From Allium sativum (taxonomy: Eukaryota > Streptophyta > Magnoliopsida > Asparagales > Amaryllidaceae): DNA of 64,000 nucleotides. This document shows positions 25,564-38,216 of this stretch, in pieces; the stretch's first letter is position 1, and each line of letters begins with the position of its first letter. The notes under the pieces were generated by a model. It worked only from the letters and a program-made list of their open reading frames with translations. It did not search any database and was not told the origin of the DNA. Location: the NCBI GenBank assembly GCA_030737875.1, contig CM060910.1, forward strand, positions 617,223,303-617,287,302. The letters are read 5' to 3'. Made by a program: the position numbers and the translations under genes.

Positions 25564-26691
25564 AATTCATTCCAATACAGATTTTCCGGTTATCAGACTA
25601 ATTCTGTTTATTTAACAAATTAAACTTTTCATAGGATATAACAGATTAATCAAATTTCCATGTTCTACTAAATCTTAGGTCGAGCCTACGGATTTCCATA
25701 CCGAGATTACCATTATCTAGTTTCAACAGATCAGACAATTCAACAGGTAGTAGATCTAGCAGTTTAAGCGATTCAACAGATTTAGCAGATAACAGATTTA
25801 GCAGTTTAGGCAATTCAACAGTTTTAGCAGACAACGGATTAGGCAATTTAACAGATTTAGCAGATAACATATTTAGCAGATTATATATATCTAAAACTCT
25901 ATTTACATATCTTGCCCAATCATAAATTTAGCCTAAACTTACATGCTAAATCAAGGTCATAATTCATAATACAATATATGCCCCAAATTTTAGCCTTAAT
26001 ATTCCCATTTACAGTTCATGTCAAAACTAGATTTAATATTCTAGTTCACCATTTATGTCCAAGACTAATACACATGTAAATCATTCTCTAATATAGCCAA
26101 CTCAGATTATGCCAACATATTTGCTGTGCCAGATTTACTTAATTAAGCTACGCTGAATCCCCATACAACATGTTTCCACAAGTTCTCTAAATACTCATGA
26201 AATGGCCCTATAGGCTCGATGTATATAACAGTGAATGGGAATAAACTAGCAAAGTTACATACTAAATATGAGATCTAACATCATTAAGGGAATAGGCATA
26301 AGAAACTAACTACAATAGTTATAGGCAACTAACCACAATAGTCATGGGCGACTAATCACAATAGTTTCTTATTCAATGTCATAGGCAATAGTCTCATAGT
26401 CATGAATCATAGTCATAGGCAATAGTCTCATAGTCATTGAATCATAGTCATAGGCAATAGTCTCATAGGCAACAGTTTCATGTCCAATTATGCATTATTA
26501 TTTATCCCAAAATTTAGCGTTCGTGCGTTAATCTCTTATGAGATGTGGTGCAGGCTCGTGGTAGCCTGGCTACAGAACAGAAATAAGAAAGAGATACAAA
26601 ATAAAATATATCAGAACAGAACGTACAAAAACTCAAATTCAGATTTACAATCATGTCACAATTATAGTTACAGTTTATAGCGGAAAATAAG

Positions 26692-26706
26692 TGTACTTGC
26701 CTTTCG
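26692..26706 (-). other. Predicted GC-type splice donor in A's 5' LTR
   Basis: Minus strand ACGAAAG then GCAAGTACA, with the exon ending at 26701. AAG/GCAAGT is the consensus of the minority GC-AG introns, in which the rest of the donor is usually near-perfect, as here. The site is identical in the other LTR (about 20947). It would pair with the acceptor next to gag. Confidence 0.45.
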
Positions 26707-26957
26707 TGGTTTTAAGAAAGGATAATAAACTGTTGTTGATGCAGAAATGTTGAATTACTCCTCTTTAATTGTTGTTGTAGCTCTAAACTTTGATTTGAGA
26801 TTTGATTTAGCTTTTAATTCTATTCAGGTTGGAAGAAGATGCATCAGTCCAAGTTTTGATTCCAGCAGAGTAGTGATGCCATTTTTATTTTTAATTAGAA
26901 CAGAGGCAGAATATAGACAGAATGAAATTGTGTAGAGAAAATGAGGCTAGGGGGTTG

Positions 26958-26965
26958 TTTATATA
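26958..26965 (-). promoter_or_regulatory. TATA box of element A
   Basis: Minus strand CTATATAAAC. Conserved in the other LTR (about 21206). A start site 25-35 bases downstream would fall near 26935, giving a first exon of about 235 nt up to the predicted donor. Confidence 0.65.
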
Positions 26966-27047
26966 GGATTAGGTAGATGAATCTAGACAGAAAAGGAGAC
27001 CGGATACATCAGAATGAACCAGGTTCAAAAACTGGGTTTCGGGAGCA

Positions 27048-27146
27048 GGTCGACCCCTGGGTCGACTCCCTAGTCGACCTGGTCATGGGGAGGTCGACAC
27101 CCCAGTCGACCTGGTTGGGGGGGTCGACTCCCCAGTCAACCTGGGG
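27048..27146. promoter_or_regulatory. GTCGAC repeat cluster upstream of A's TATA box
   Basis: Repeated GGTCGAC and GTCGACTCCCCAGTCGACC-like units, about five in 100 bp, ending some 80 bp upstream of the TATA box. GTCGAC is a palindrome. The left LTR has a similar cluster (about 21295-21390) with a different number of units, and element E has a looser version (about 27985-28035) at a like distance from its TATA box. Location suggests enhancer-type binding sites; the factor is unknown. Confidence 0.5.
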
Positions 27147-27426
27147 ATATGGGCGGGAATTTTCCCGCCAGCCTTCTCTGGGTTTGAATTTAGAATTTCT
27201 GGCTTTATTTTCGAGATGTTTTATTTTATTTAAATTCCTGAAACTTCGGAGGGTCATAACTTGGTCATATGGACTCCATTTTTCGAAAAATTGGACTCAT
27301 TTTCAAGAAGAATTTCGAGACGAACGCAATGGCGCAACCCGTTTCCCTTGATTCTTATTTTAAAAATTAATTATTCTCTGATTTGTTACTTATACGTTCA
27401 TAGAAAATACGGGGTATTACAACAAA

Positions 27427-28067
27427 CCTGATAATTTTGAGGTGTATAATTTAGATTCAACACAAACAAACTATATAATATATTACAAAAAATGAATATA
27501 ATTTCCCACTCACCTGAAATCTATCCAAATCTGAATATGATATAGCTTTTAGGCTTATAATTCCCAAATTCTACCGATCTACAATTTATCTCTGAAAGGG
27601 GATTTACAAGAACACATTTAGATTTGTGTATCTGAAAGAAGAATAAGAAAAGAAAAAGGAAATTCAATAATATAAATTACCAAAGCGAAGAACCACCTCT
27701 TTTTCATAAATCTGAATCTAATCTCTCCAATCTTGTTAATTTGATTTGTATATGTTTATAATTTAAGTTTTGGAAAAAATTAGAGGATTGGAAATGACAT
27801 AGCTTCGTTGTTGCCTTCAGAAAATATGAATAAGAGAGTGGGGTCTAGCACTTTATTTATAAGCGTTGAAATGACACTTAACATCTAGATTTAATTATAT
27901 AAAGATTCGTTCATTAATATAAAACTTTATAATAAAAATACCCTCGAAAACCTAGCCGTCAATGGGTTGTTTTGACCAAAGGGGTCGATCCCCCAGTTGA
28001 CTGCCCCGATCAACCCTTTGATCGACCGCTCTGGGTTGAAAATGCCCAGTGAAGGTGTGTTATAAAT
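27427..28067 (-). mobile_element. Element E, decayed LTR, part 2 (promoter end)
   Basis: Continuation of E beyond element A. The minus strand has TATAAATA at 27854-27861, then a leader, then TTTCAG/GTGAGT with the exon ending at 27514, an excellent splice donor. The leader would be about 320 nt. The right end, near TGTTATA at 28058-28064, is a decayed form of the TGTTACA terminus. No gene. Confidence 0.5.
27854..27861 (-). promoter_or_regulatory. TATA box of element E
   Basis: Minus strand TATAAATA, full consensus, about 340 bp upstream of the GTGAGT donor at 27513. Confidence 0.5.
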
Positions 28068-31000
28068 AGTAACGACCCAAAAATCTCCGCCCTTTGAATC
28101 GACCATAAACCATACAGTTCGATCGAAAAGTCAGAAATCCTCGGATTGTTTTGAGAATACGACACATTGGAATAGAACACAAAAGAACTTTTCATTAACA
28201 TTGTTCCAATGTTACATCAGAGTACAAGAATATATCAGAGTACATATAATAGATTTACAATGGAAAAATGTCAGAGAATAAATTATTTACAATACAATGC
28301 AAAAAAAAAAAATCAGCGGAAGACTGAAAATAATCCAGAGTATAGCTCCAGCCATAATCCAGGATCCTGCTAAAGAATATCTCCAAAACCAAAACTACTG
28401 GCTGCCCGTGTGGAAAATATGGGAACCCAGAGTTTAGGTGGGAAACAATAAACTCTAAGTCAGTCATGGGGCTAGTGTGATAACTAAAAACAGTCAGTAA
28501 ACTTTATTTTAAAGTTGGGTAAATCATGGGACCATGTCGTATGACACAGAACTGTTTTCCTCCACATGAATACCATAAAACAAAACTCGTAATGCTTTTT
28601 GTAAAATGTAGCTATTATAAGACTCGTGTCCCCATACACAATGCAAGCGCAAGCCAGAGGATAGAGTTTTACCTTATAATAGCCAAACATGCTTGATACA
28701 CGAAATTTCTCTTTTATTATTACTAGCGTATAATGTGAAATCAATTTGAAAAATAAATGTATCAATCTTAGACGACATAATACCACATCCTATTATATAG
28801 CCGTATAGGTTTACGACTGAAAACGCAAGGTTTGTATTGGAAGTTGGATTTCTATCATAAGCCGAGGCAAAGGATCTTCCTCATCCGAACTTTGGAACAT
28901 CTCTAGCAAAATGTCCCAAGGAAAATACACATATCCATTTGGAGCGGCAGGGTCGGTTAGCCGTATGTTTCTGATTGGATAATTGCCTGAATAATATGTT
29001 TCCCGGTCCTATCGGACCTTCTGGTCAGTAATCGATCACCATGGTCTTGTGCGGCCACATCCGAGGCACCTCAATTCCAACATCCACATAAGTAAATTGC
29101 TTGGGCTCTATACCATGTCATCACTTTTAGCTAGAAAGAAACGCATGTCCTCCCTGCAGTCCTTCATCCTGTTTTTGGTTCATACCGGGGGGTGAAGCTC
29201 GTCGAAGTCACGTCTCGATACAAAGCTACGCTATATTAGCCATGCTTTGATCATCATCCACAAAGCTCTACTTTTCAACAAAAGCTTTGATCACTGAATC
29301 TCGGCATGCCACATTGTCGGTTCATACCATACGACTGATGTCTACCAATATATAACCTCTAAGCTCGTTCAGGTTAGAAAAGGGTGTTAAGGTAAGAGAA
29401 TAAATTCTTTGCCACCAAACAGATATATATTTAGCAGAGATCGATTAATACAGCATAAAATACAATGTCAGACACATAATCCATTTGCAAGTTCGTTCTA
29501 GGTCTGAATGAAACTGAAAGCACCTTATTCCTTGTCACATATGTCCAATACAGGAGAGAGGCCCTTGCATATCTGGTCAGTCTCCAAGTACATCTGGACG
29601 ATCACCACTTATTACCTCGCCTTGGGTGTATGGCCCAATTGAGGCATCAGTAATAATCCAAATGATGTGAAGATCTCTGATCTTCAACCACCATCTTCAA
29701 TATCTTCGGCTTTTAATCGTCGTATCAGTTATTCAGAATGGGGTTAAACCCGGCCTTTCTGAATAACTAACGCATCTTTAAAATCAAGTGATGTATAAAG
29801 ATATCATATGCCTCATTCCAATCCAGAATATTATTTTATTTAAATTTTCTTTACATTGGGAATTTTTTTCTTACAAATCTTATCAAAGATTTACATCATT
29901 TAGACCTCTTGTTTAAATCTTTCCTTGGAAATCGTTTCAGAAGATTTTATAATCTCTTTTTCACAAACTTGACTCAAATTAAGGTTTATAAGCCTTATCA
30001 TGACTAACGAACCTTACAAAAATGTAATCTCTTATATCATTATCTCATTCCCACCCTATATATCCCATAGAGCAAAATTGGTGGTACTCCATATCTAACA
30101 CCCATCGTGTAACACGGTAATTTAATTACCTTTTTTCATTCCAAATCTAATTAAAGATTCACTTAACACTCTAACATAGTTTTAATCCTCAAAAATCATT
30201 ATTCAATTAATAATTAACTTTAGAAAATTAATCATGTCTTTAACTAGGTTAAAGAATGGACGTTATTTAAAACGTCGTTCACGAAAAACCCAAAATCAAC
30301 TTCCATTCAAAATGGAATTTTCATGGAAATCATACCAGTTTACAATGGATATAAATTCTTGTGTCAGACTAATAATATAAGTGGAATACGGACAAATTCT
30401 CTTAAATTCCTTAAATCGTAAAGGTCTTCCTTCACGGAGGTTCATCTCGATTATCACTGAATTGATTTCCATCTAATTCCAATTTAATTTATTAAATTGG
30501 AAAACTTCACTTTGGAAAATTCCATTAAATCTTAATTAACAGATTTATTCCATCAACTTCGTTTATGATCTTTTTAAATAATTTATTATGATTTAAAATA
30601 ACTTATCCATATTTTTAATGATTTTATTAAGGCCCTTATAGTTGATTTCCAATTTCTTGTTGCCGAACTACATCCGTAACGACCTTTTCCAAAATAGATT
30701 AGGACTTCTATTAAAATCAAATCATTAGATCTTAAAACTACTTATTTCATTTGAAAAGTCTTTTCATTCCGAACCCACGCTTCCAATTTCGGTAGAATCC
30801 AACGGTTGGAACTCTCGGTACGTCAATTCGAAGTTACGGGTTGAACTTCGCGAACTGTCGCTGTAGGGCACTTCCTAATCAAGCCCAAATCGATTTATAA
30901 TTAAAATAAATCGAAATATTTTCAACATATTTTATAAATATATAAAATACATATAATCATTATTGGAACTTTTGTTTCACCCATTTCCTTTCAAAATCGA

Positions 31001-31463
31001 ATATTTCAACATTAAGTCATTTTAATATTATTTTAATCATTAAAATAATATTATTTTTCCAAACTCGTTATTTTACGTCCAAACTTTCCTGATAGTCGTT
31101 ATAAAAATAAACAAGAAACTTTTAAAAAGAAACTTCTTTTACAACACTTTCTAAATAGCCTAACCGACCTTCACTTTCCGATGTTACTATTCATTTCAAA
31201 TTAAAAACTTTAATAAGCCAAATTACATGAAAGTTAATTCAAAACCACTTGGTATAGCTACAAAAATTCATCGACATTTTAATATCTTTGCGTCCATCTA
31301 AAATCGGACGTCAAAATCAAACTTTTATTTTTCATCGAATATTATATTACTAAAATATTCAAATTTATTCTGGATTGGAAAGAATTCAACCAAATACCAT
31401 ATAATTCCATTTATATGGATTTCACACATCATATGTATTCAACAATAGTTGCAAACAACTGTC
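28068..31463 (-). mobile_element. Element F, decayed C-related LTR, part 1
   Basis: Starts near AGTAACGACCC and follows element C's LTR in order: CATCAGAGTACAAGAATATA, CAGCGGAAGA box (about 28313), CAGGATCCTG, GCCCGTGTGGAAAATATGGG (about 28402), CAGTCATGGGGCTAG (hairpin decayed), CTTTGATCATCATCCACAA, and TATATGGATTTCAC (about 31410). It is diverged with indels, so older than C. No gene. Broken at 31463 by insertion G and at 33400 by element C. Confidence 0.7.
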
Positions 31464-31904
31464 TGTTGACATGCTTTTTTGTCGAAGCGGTCACACTTCA
31501 AGAATTTGGTGAGCGACGCGCTCAAGCATCAAAAAACACAAAGCAGCAAGGTCGAAGTCGCGTCGCAAGCACAAGGAGACCCAAAATCTCTATCATATGG
31601 CCTCTTGCAGGCCTGATGAACTCTTAAGAAAATCATCATCCGAGCCGAGGGCGAGCCATCAAGCGGGTCCGGGCGCAGCGCCGGTGGGGATCCGGGGCCC
31701 CTTGGTCCCGGCGGCAATCGACCTAACCGATTAGGTCGAACCAGTGGGCACCGCCCGATTCATCCGATTTTTTCCATGCCGGAAGCTCAAATTCCTTCAA
31801 TTCGGACCAGCAAAACCACGCATTCCCTCGCTTCACATTCAGAGACTTCGATACCTAAAAACAACATGGTTTCCACACCAAGAAATTCGACCTCCTCCAT
31901 CAAA

Positions 31905-32200
31905 TTCGTATCCCCAGGTGGGGTGCGAATTTCGTACCCCTCCGGGAGATGCCAAATTCCGCAGCCCTCCCCCCGCCCCTCCCCCGGCGGGGTGCGAATT
32001 TCACACCCCATCAGGAGGTGCAAAATTCCGCACTCCCTGGTGGGGTGCAAATTCCGCACCCCACCAGGGAGATGTGAAATTCCGCACCTCACCAGGGAGG
32101 TGCAAAATTTCGCACCTCCTGGTGGGGTGCGAATTTCGCACCCCGGGTCAAGGGGTAGCACCCCGGGGCCACGGAGTGCAAAATTTCGCACCCAGAGCCC
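31905..32200. repeat. GC-rich palindromic minisatellite in G
   Basis: About eight irregular units of GGTGGGGTGCGAATTTCGCA and CACCCC, where GGTGCGAAATTCGCACC-type sequence is self-complementary. Unit length is roughly 30-36 bp. Base composition is far above the surroundings. Several overlapping frames stay open on both strands because of the repetition, so they are not taken as genes. Confidence 0.8.
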
Positions 32201-32294
32201 GGGGTCCGAATTTCATGATGTTAGCAATTTTATGGGAATGCGAAAATGGCTTCTGTGAGCCCCGCTGCTCACCTACTCCCACTAACCTTCCTCC

Positions 32295-32302
32295 TATAAA
32301 TA
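32295..32302 (+). promoter_or_regulatory. TATA box of insertion G
   Basis: CCTATAAATACCCC, a full plant TATA consensus on the plus strand. It sets G's orientation, with transcription starting near 32330. Confidence 0.6.
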
Positions 32303-32940
32303 CCCCAAGCCTTGGCCTTCATTAGAGGGCTTCTCCCTTGGAATTTTTGGACCTTGAGTGCACCTTCTTCATGGCCATTGGACATGGCATGAATAGTTGA
32401 AAAGTGGTGCATACATGTTCCACAGCTTGTTGGGCACTAGCAAGCATAGTTACAATGTCTCTAGACCTATTGGACATTAAAGCTTGTTTTGCTCATAGTT
32501 GACCAAGTCAACTCATCTGAAGGAAGAAGAAGAAGGATAATTAAAACATGACATGCATGTTTTCCTTTAACACTTGAATATTAGCAAGGATTGTCATGCT
32601 ACTTTTGAACTTCATGGACATGAACACTAAACTTGGATATTGTTGACCAAGTCAACGCTTCTCAACGAAGAGGAAAAAGGGTAGTTTGGTCAAAGTGTAG
32701 AACAAACATATATTTTGTTATTCTATTATAACACTTTAAACTTAATCATTATCCGAACTTGTACCACTTTGTAATCGACAAAAGATATGATGAATGATGA
32801 TTATAAAGTGGACGTAGGCGTTAGTGCAGAACCACTATAAAAGTTGTGTCTCCTCGCATTTACATTCTTTACTGCTTATTCGGATAATTGTTCACACATA
32901 GATATTGGGTGTTGGCGTGCGACAATTTTGCTCGTCAACA

Positions 32941-33400
32941 CTATCAACATCCAATTATCACATCCATAGTGCAACTTCATCCGTATAAGCCTCAAATAAA
33001 TAAATAACGCTTATATCGGTATGTCAATCAACCGATTGACATATAAACCAACACTTGGGATTAGAGTTCATTATACCCATGTGGGGTTACCATTACAAAC
33101 TAATGATTATTATCTACACACTTGGGAAATGTGTAAAACTATCATCCCAATGCCCGTGTGGAGTTTACATCACAATCCATGTGAACTTATCTACACACTT
33201 GGGAGACGTATGGGCAAATTGCCATCCCAAAACTCGAATGGGGTTTTCAACCAATTCAAATTACCACATATTCAAACAATCAATAATAACTCGTTAATTT
33301 CAAGTTATATTTCAACTAAGTCAATTTCACTTAACCAACTGATTGTAAATATGTCATTTGACATATAAATGGGTGTTCAATCAAATATCAACTATCCAAA
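32941..33400 (-). mobile_element. Element F, part 2
   Basis: Resumes after G and matches element C's LTR at about 36985-37215. Here the CCCRTGTGGGGTTT/CACTTGGG module is present in three successive variants (about 33075-33250) rather than once. The piece ends at 33400 where element C inserted. Frames of 80 and 115 codons across the module are incidental. Confidence 0.65.
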
Positions 33401-36400
33401 TGAGACGGCCCGAACTTCTCCATGAAGGAAAGAACGAATTGCTTTGAGAACAAGACGAATCAGAACACAAACAGAAGAAAATTTCATTGTTTATTACAAT
33501 AATTCCATCAGAATACAAGAATATACAGAGTATGAATAAATATTATACATCAGAAAATATCAGAGATTACAATACATTGCATAGCAGCAGAAAATAATAC
33601 ATAAACACAACTGAAAGAGATAAACAGATACAGAGCTTTCTGAATATCATTCCAGCTGTAAACCAGGATCCTGTGAATATAAATCTGCAAAACCAAAACT
33701 ACTAGCTGCCCGTGTGGAAAATAAGGGTACCCAGGGTTTAGGTTAAAACAATAAACTCCAGGTCAGTCATGTGACTGGTGTGAGAACTAAAACAGTTATT
33801 TAAAACATTACTTTAAAAGAGAGTAATTCAAGGGACCAAGCTGTATAACACGGAACGGGTTTCCTCCCATGAATACTAGTGCATAGAATAAACAGCACAA
33901 TGCTTTTTGGAAAAATGAAGCTATTATAAGACTCAGGTCCCATCACACAATGCATCGCAAGCCGAAGGATAGAGATTTACCTTATAATAGCCAAACACGT
34001 TTGGTACGTTTAAAACAAACCATTTTGATGTTATTGTAGTATAAAGTGTATAAAAACAACTTTAAATATAAGTGTATCAATCATAGACGGCATAGTGCCC
34101 CATACCACTATGTTGCCATACTAGGCTCTACAATCAAAACCGAAATATCATGTATTGGAAATTGGATTTCCGTCATGAGTCGAGGCTAGGGGCAAGCTAC
34201 TCACCGACTTCGAGACACTCTAGCAAATTCCTTAGGATTCCCCGCAGAGAACCCTTGGAATCAACTGGGTCGGTCCTCCCTTATGTTTGAGCATTAGTTA
34301 TTCCTTGACACACGTTTTCCGGTCCTATCGGACCTATCCATCAGCTCCGAAGATACCGATATATCTGAGGTGCCTCGCATTCCAACATTCACAAAGGTAT
34401 AATAATCAACAATGTCAGGGCTAGTAAAACGCTGACATCACCCATAACTAGAAAGAAACGCCGTGTTCTCCCAACGGTCCTTATCCCGTTTTTAACTCAT
34501 ACCGAGGTGTGAGGCTCGCGAATTAAAGCTATACACAAAGCTACGCTGTATTAAAGTCGTTCTTTGATCATCTACCACAAGACTCTGCTTTTCAACAAAA
34601 GCCTTGATCGTTGCATCTCAACATGCCACACAGGCAATTCATGCCATGCGACTAATATCTATCGATATATAACCTCTGAGCTCGTACGTCTCAGAGAAGG
34701 GCGTTAAGCAACAGAATAAATTCTCCGCTGCCAAATAGATATGTATTTAACAGAAATCAAGTAGCACAGAATAAAATCGAATGTCAGACACACAATCCAT
34801 TTATAAGTCCGTTCTGGGTCTGAACGAAACCGGAGGCACCTTATTCCTCCCTCACATGTCCAATACAAGGGAGATGTCCTCGCATATCTGTTGATCTTCA
34901 AGTACGCCTGGACGATCACCACTTATTACCTCGGCTTGGGTGTACAGCCCAATCAAGACATCAGTAATCATCCAAACGATGCGAAGACCTCCGATCTTCA
35001 ACCACCATCTTCATCGTCGACATATCGTCGAATCAGTTATTTAGAATGGGTATAAACCCGGCATTTCCAAATAACTCATGTATATAATAAACAAGTGCTA
35101 TAAACCACAACATACGCCTCATTACAATTCTGAATATTCTTTTATTCAAATATTCACATACGTTGGGAAAGGTTCCTATTAATTTTATCAAAGATAAATT
35201 CTATAAATTTATTCTTTAATCTTCCTTTGGATAACAATTCAAACCATATCCTGTCTTTAACTGGGTTGAAGAACCAATGTCATTTAAAACACGGTTCACG
35301 ATAAACCCAAAATCACATTCCGTTCCATCAGCCTCTAATAGTAAATTAGCAAGTGAACAATTCCCTAAGTATTAACCTCAAAGGCCGAAACCAACATTAG
35401 ATCAATACCCAAGAAACCATTCAACTTAACTAATCTCCAGTTAGTTTCTGATTCTCTTAACTCCATTGTTAATTTGCTTAAAGAACCAGTGTTATTTAAA
35501 ACACCGTTCACGATAAACCCAAAGACCAATTTCAATTCAATTTCAGTTAAATATATTAAATTGGAAAACTTCACTTTGGAAAATTCCCGTTAAATCTTAA
35601 TAAAAAGATTTATAAATTCAAAATATCATTTCGCTGTAAATTAGGTAAAAGAACAAATGTCGTTGGAAACACAATTCACAACAAACCAGAAATCCAATCA
35701 GTCTCTAACCGTAAATTAGTAAGAGAACAATTCCCTAAGTATTAACCTCGAAGGCCGAAACCAACATCATATCAATACCCAGGAAACCATTCAACTTAAC
35801 TAACCTCCAATCAGTTTCTAATTTTCTTAACTACATTCGGTTCAAGAACAGTATTATTAAAGATACCATTCACGAAAAACCCAAAATCCAATTTGATATT
35901 AAATACAAGGCTCTGAATAGAAAATATATCGGCTTATATTAAATATTAAATTCTGAAACCAACAAATATTGTATTGGAATAACGATATATATATCTTCCA
36001 AATTCCTCCACAATACCCGTATAATCACGAAATCCAATATCGAAATATTCTGAAGATAATTTCAATTCAAATCCATTCCAATTCATATATTGGAAATCCT
36101 GGTTATTTTTAAAACCATTTCAAACCAAATTTATTTATTTAAAAAATACTGGATTTATTATTCTATTTCAAAACTAGTTCATTTTTATAAAAATATATTT
36201 TTATCCTTTCAAATATGGAATTTTTCATCTCAATTCTTTCCAAATCATTTATTATGATTTTACACAAATTATTGATATTTTTAATAATTTTATCAAGGCC
36301 CTTACAGTCGATTTTCATAAACGGCCATTGAACTGCACTTACAGCGACCTTTTCCAAATTTGATTAGGACATAATTCCAAATCCAACCGTTAGATTCTAA

Positions 36401-37559
36401 ATCTCCAATATTCTTAGAAAGCACTTTTTGATACGAACCCAACGGTTCTGGTTTTAGGAGAATCCGACGGTCGGATCTCCCGTAATGTCCATTCAAAGTC
36501 AATGGTCGAAATTCGCGAACTGCCCGCAGTGCGGCGTGTTCTATTCAGGCCATTATATATATATAATATATATATTTTTCGTCGATTTCCTTTTAAAATG
36601 TATTTTATAAATTGTTTTAAATTCGTTTTCAAAACGATTTCAACTTCATATTCAATTTCTAATCAAAATTGAATATTCCATATCATCGATGTATAAATGA
36701 TAGTATTTTCAAAACATTAGATTTTAAAATCATTCACGTCAATATGGCGTCGATCTAAACAACTCGGCTTTATATATTTTTAAATATATTCGTGTCCATC
36801 CCAAATCGGACATCATAATCAGATTTTGATCTTTAATTGAATATTATTTTAAAATATTCCTTATTTTAAAATAATCGTTATTTCAAAATATTTATCCTTT
36901 CTGAACATCAGACATAGTCAATTACCATATAATTTGATTTATATGGATTTCATGCACACATGCACACAACGACAACGATAAACAATCAACCATCATCCAA
37001 AGTGCATTCTACTCTGTATAAGCATTAAATATAAATATTCAATGCTCATACAGCCTGGCAATCAATCGATCGACATACAGCTAATTATTGGGACTAGTGT
37101 ATGTGATATATCATCCCAATACGCGTGTGGGGTTTCATCAACAAATAATGAATTTTATTTGTGCAGTTGGGCGATGTGTAAAATTGATCGTCCCAATCAA
37201 TATCAGTCCAATGTGTGTACATAAATAAATCGTCTGATTTGTTTACAAATGTTTATTTTATTCATATACTTGTTAAAAAATATATTTTTAACTATAAAAT
37301 ATTTTTAACTATACAATGTTTTATTCCATTCCACATTACAAAATCCATTTCACAACACAATCAAACAAACAAGTCAACCATGGTTTATGGACGGCAGGTG
37401 TCGTGTGCTGCTAAGCACCGTCTGCATCCTAGTATATATTTCAACTAGAGAATAAAATAAAAGTGAGAAGTTCTCACCTTTGGGTTTCACTCCGTCGTGC
37501 TTTAACGAACGATGGTTTGGATTCTATTCAAAATTCCAACGCAATCTTCTTCACGCTGT

Positions 37560-38170
37560 TCATAGATAAAAATCACATTTTTATCGCTTCATTCCAATAA
37601 ATAAAAATCATATTTTTATTTCTACTTCATATATTTTTACAACCCTTCTTTCTATATAAAAATTATATTTTTATAATTCTACTTCTTATATAAAGATCAA
37701 ATTTTTATTTCGCTTCATATATAATAAAAACGAATTTTTGTCGCTACTTTGCACAAATAAAAATCATATTTTTATTTCAAATCTATATATGTAAAAATCG
37801 TGTTTTTATTCTAACGATAACCATATAAAGATCGCTTCTTTATCATAATGAAAACATTATAAAAAATTTACCTTTCCTACATTAAAAATCATATCTTTTT
37901 ATAATTAAAAATCATATATTTTCTAAACAAAAATCTCTTCTTTTTTTTGAAATAAAAATCGCTTCTTTTTTTTGAAATAAAAATCGCTTCTTTTTCTATC
38001 TATATTTATATAAAAACCCAAATCTTTTTCTATTCAAAATCTCAACTTCTCGCATATAAAAATCTAACCTTTACAAGAATAAAAATCTAACCTTTATCGA
38101 TTTAAAAGTCAAAACTTTTAAGCTATAAAAATCAAATCCTTTTTATTAAGAAAAATCAGATCTTTCCCAT
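37560..38170. repeat. AAAAATCATATTTTTAT irregular palindrome tract
   Basis: About 600 bp in which ATAAAAATCATATTTTTATTTC-like self-complementary units recur every 30-50 bp. The second copy is at about 62320-62890. It lies just downstream of the predicted splice donor in transcription direction. Non-coding. Confidence 0.7.
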
Positions 38171-38199
38171 CGAAGAAAATAAATAAAATTACTAAAATA

Positions 38200-38216
38200 A
38201 ATTCTTACCTGTAGAA
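38200..38216 (-). other. Predicted splice donor in C's 3' LTR
   Basis: Minus strand CTTCTACAG/GTAAGAATTT, exon end 38209: a strong GT donor at the exact border between the GC-rich leader and the AT palindrome tract. In the right LTR the intron side GTAAGAAT is kept (exon end 62939) although the last exon bases changed to TAAAG. Confidence 0.45.

Larger units (their letters stand above)
18083..27421 (-). mobile_element. Element A: gag-only LTR retrotransposon (Ty3/gypsy type)
   Basis: A complete minus-strand element of 9339 bp: 3' LTR 18083-21667, internal 21668-23838, 5' LTR 23839-27421. Both LTRs start TGTAACACCCC; the left ends GGGGTGTTACA and the right GGGGTATTACA. Target duplication is ACAAG/ACAAA. 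The primer site is TGGTATCAGAGC for initiator tRNA-Met (23825-23836) and the purine tract is AAGGAGGGGAGAA (21668-21680). The only gene is gag. No protease, reverse transcriptase, RNase H or integrase follows it, so the element must borrow these. The two LTRs differ at scattered positions, mostly transitions, suggesting a fairly young but not brand-new insertion. Comparable gag-bearing elements without pol are known in plants as TR-GAGs. Confidence 0.9.
23839..27421 (-). repeat. Element A 5' LTR, 3583 bp
   Basis: The transcription-driving copy. In transcription order (right to left): GTCGAC repeats (27146-27048), TATATAAA (26965-26958), leader (about 26935-26701), GC-AG donor (26700), two short-unit arrays, paired hairpins (25563-25349), GGGCCTTTACCACCC units, GCGGAAAAT box (about 23966) and the terminus at 23839. 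Without splicing, the transcript would carry about 3 kb of AUG-rich leader before gag. Confidence 0.9.
31464..32940 (+). mobile_element. Insertion G, 1477-bp solo LTR-like element
   Basis: Starts TGTTGACATGC and ends GCTCGTCAACA, giving inverted termini TGTTGAC/GTCAACA. Flanks are CTGTC (31459-31463) and CTATC (32941-32945), a 5-bp duplication with one mismatch. It has a plus-strand TATA box (32295-32302) and, near its end, the reverse complement of the GTGGTTCNG...CCTACGTCCACTTT phrase found in H. A 193-codon plus-strand frame (31744-32325) arises from the internal GC-rich repeats and has no recognised domain. Superfamily unresolved. Confidence 0.7.

Noticed and set aside
31744..32325. A 193-codon plus-strand frame, with 160- and 134-codon frames overlapping it
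   Set aside because: All arise from the GC-rich palindromic minisatellite, which keeps several frames open at once on both strands; no domain.
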